From Anarhynchus alexandrinus (taxonomy: Eukaryota; Chordata; Aves; Charadriiformes; Charadriidae): a stretch of DNA of 64,000 nucleotides. The stretch spans positions 744,001 through 808,000 of the forward strand of contig VUYV01000073.1 of NCBI GenBank assembly GCA_008711295.1, given 5' to 3'. Below the pieces are notes generated by a model. The model saw nothing but the letters and a program-made list of their open reading frames with translations. It was not told the origin of the DNA and ran no database searches. The position numbers and the translations under genes were made by a program. Of the stretch, positions 62,660 through 64,000 are shown piece by piece (position 1 is the stretch's first letter; each line of letters starts with the position of its first letter).

Positions 62660-63130
62660 GTTTGGGCACTGAGTCAAGACACAGATCTTTTTTCTTTTCT
62701 TCTTTTTTTTTTTTCCTCCCAGTTTGCCTGCTTTGCTTTAAAAATGACTCATCCACTCGCTCCCCCTTTCACCAGCACTTTCCATGTTGTTTCAGACATG
62801 TCTGTACATTTTAAAGCTCAACGGGACCATCAAAACTGCCTGTTTACGGACTGCGCATCTACATTTGCACTTCCAAATTAGAGGGAGGGGAAAGGGATGA
62901 GTACAAACAAAAAATGCCTCAAACACATCGCCAAGGTTAAAAGAGCCGTGGTGCGAGGCACGCTGCCGTTTACAATGAATTGAAATGTGACTAAAGGCAG
63001 CATGTGACAGCCGTCTATATTTAGCGGTGGCTTTTGCTTTTACACTCTTTGAGATACCCTGTCAGAAAAGCAACTATGTTTGTGCATCTCAGCAGAAGAA
63101 TGAGCCCCTGAAGGTGTAGGAAATCTCCGA
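62660..63130. promoter_or_regulatory. Candidate distal regulatory element (motif cluster)
   Basis: Within about 360 bases there are two AP-1/BACH-type heptamers (TGAGTCA at 62670-62676 and TGACTCA at 62745-62751), a CATGTG E-box at 63001-63006 and a full MEF2 consensus CTATATTTAG at 63015-63024. The stretch is non-repetitive. Motif matches alone are weak evidence, since TGASTCA is expected several times by chance in 64 kb. Confidence 0.2.
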
Positions 63131-64000
63131 CAATGGTTTGTATACATTCCAGTGGTCGCTGGGGCATTTGTTTATACACGTCGTCGCAGGCTCGCCTCTC
63201 TCCCCACCTCTGGCATATTCTCAGCGGCTCTTTGCTTTGACCAGGGAGTATTTTTAGCTGATGTAGCACAGTCATTTCACCATTGGATCTCCTTGTCACA
63301 CCTTTTCCACCAGCCATTAAAAGAGAAGGCTTGCGAGCAAACCGCAGTGCCCCTTGTAGAAGTGGTGTGGTTATCATCCTCGTAAGAGATGAGATAGATA
63401 CATACTGCATTTGCTTTTTTTTTTCTTTCCTTAATTTATGTTTATTGCATAGTCAAATGACTGAGAAGTGTATGTTTGTACACGGTAAATTCATGTTGAG
63501 CATAAATTGGTCGGAAGTGTTTTCTTTGGTTCAGAGAGATTCCGTTAGTCATACCTGTACCCTTCCAGCAGCAAAAAAAAAAAGGAAGGAACTATATATT
63601 TTTGAAAAAAAAAAACCACCATGAACTGTTGTTCTTTTGGGGGAGGGAGATTTTTTTTTTTCCTTCTTTTACTGCAGCTTTTCTCTACTGTTTGGTAAAT
63701 AAAAGCATTTCTTACATGCACTTGTACTATACACATCCTTTTAGGTTTATAAATAGTTACAGAAAATGATACTTTCTTTCACAGTCCCCTTTCTAGTCTG
63801 TTTAAAGCCTTGCCTGACTGCTTTTAAAGAGGGCTTAGAGACATTTAGATAACATGGTGATGCATGCATATAAGAACTTGAACAGCACTAATAGTCTAGC
63901 TGGGATAAGCATTAGAGCATTCCCAGTATTCCAGATTTCCATAAAGAACATAAATTAACCTCCCAGCTATTTATATGCAGTACCGGCTACAATGGCCTTT

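Larger units (their letters stand above)
53180..64000. other. Intergenic sequence to the window end, no gene recognised
   Basis: This part has the longest open frames of the window (54650-55243, 197 codons; 61666-62208, 180 codons). Neither has recognisable domains or a splice context that would make it a gene. A mixed GA and TG repeat lies at 61243-61295, a GC palindrome at 62103-62118 and a possible enhancer-like motif cluster at 62660-63130. If bird gene order follows that of mammals, BACH2 lies beyond the right edge; no BACH2 coding exon is seen here. Confidence 0.6.

Noticed and set aside
53180..64000. 5' exons or promoter of BACH2
   Set aside because: I know only that BACH2 should lie on this side. 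No strong CpG island and no recognisable BACH2 coding sequence is present before 64000.

Overview
The window looks like a piece of a bird macrochromosome. The evidence is split genes with GT-AG introns, CR1 LINE copies with the avian-type 3' tail of 8-bp ATTCTATG-like repeats, and a protein that reads as an amniote TAK1. I cannot name the species. There are no operons, CRISPR arrays, rRNA or tRNA genes, or prokaryotic signals.

The only protein-coding gene I can support is the 3' end of MAP3K7 (TAK1, the TAB-bound MAP3 kinase of the TNF, IL-1, TLR and TGF-beta pathways) on the + strand. Five coding exons, matching human exons 13-17, lie at 1792-1856, 7491-7599, 10370-10431, 10987-11102 and 13167-13347. 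They join in frame into 177 residues and include the C-terminal coiled coil that binds TAB2/TAB3. The kinase domain, TAB1-binding region and alternative exon 12 lie upstream of the window. The 3' UTR probably runs from 13348 to about 16335, ending after an AATAAA at 16311.

From about 16.3 kb to 64 kb I find no gene. This 47-kb stretch holds two moderately young, 5'-truncated CR1 copies in opposite orientations (30821-31325 on - and about 38320-38692 on +), a much older CR1 copy on the - strand (about 43140-43870), short simple repeats, local CpG-rich patches and several inverted repeats. In other amniotes BACH2 lies 3' of MAP3K7, so this is probably the MAP3K7-BACH2 interval, but no BACH2 exon is recognisable here.

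The most unusual structure is a near-perfect hairpin at 53086-53179: 30 uninterrupted base pairs, about 37 pairs in total, closed by a 6-nt loop. It matches no element I know. Within MAP3K7, skipping the 116-nt exon 16 gives a 10-residue alternative tail and a stop at 13197-13199. That agrees with the lengths of the short human TAK1 isoforms.
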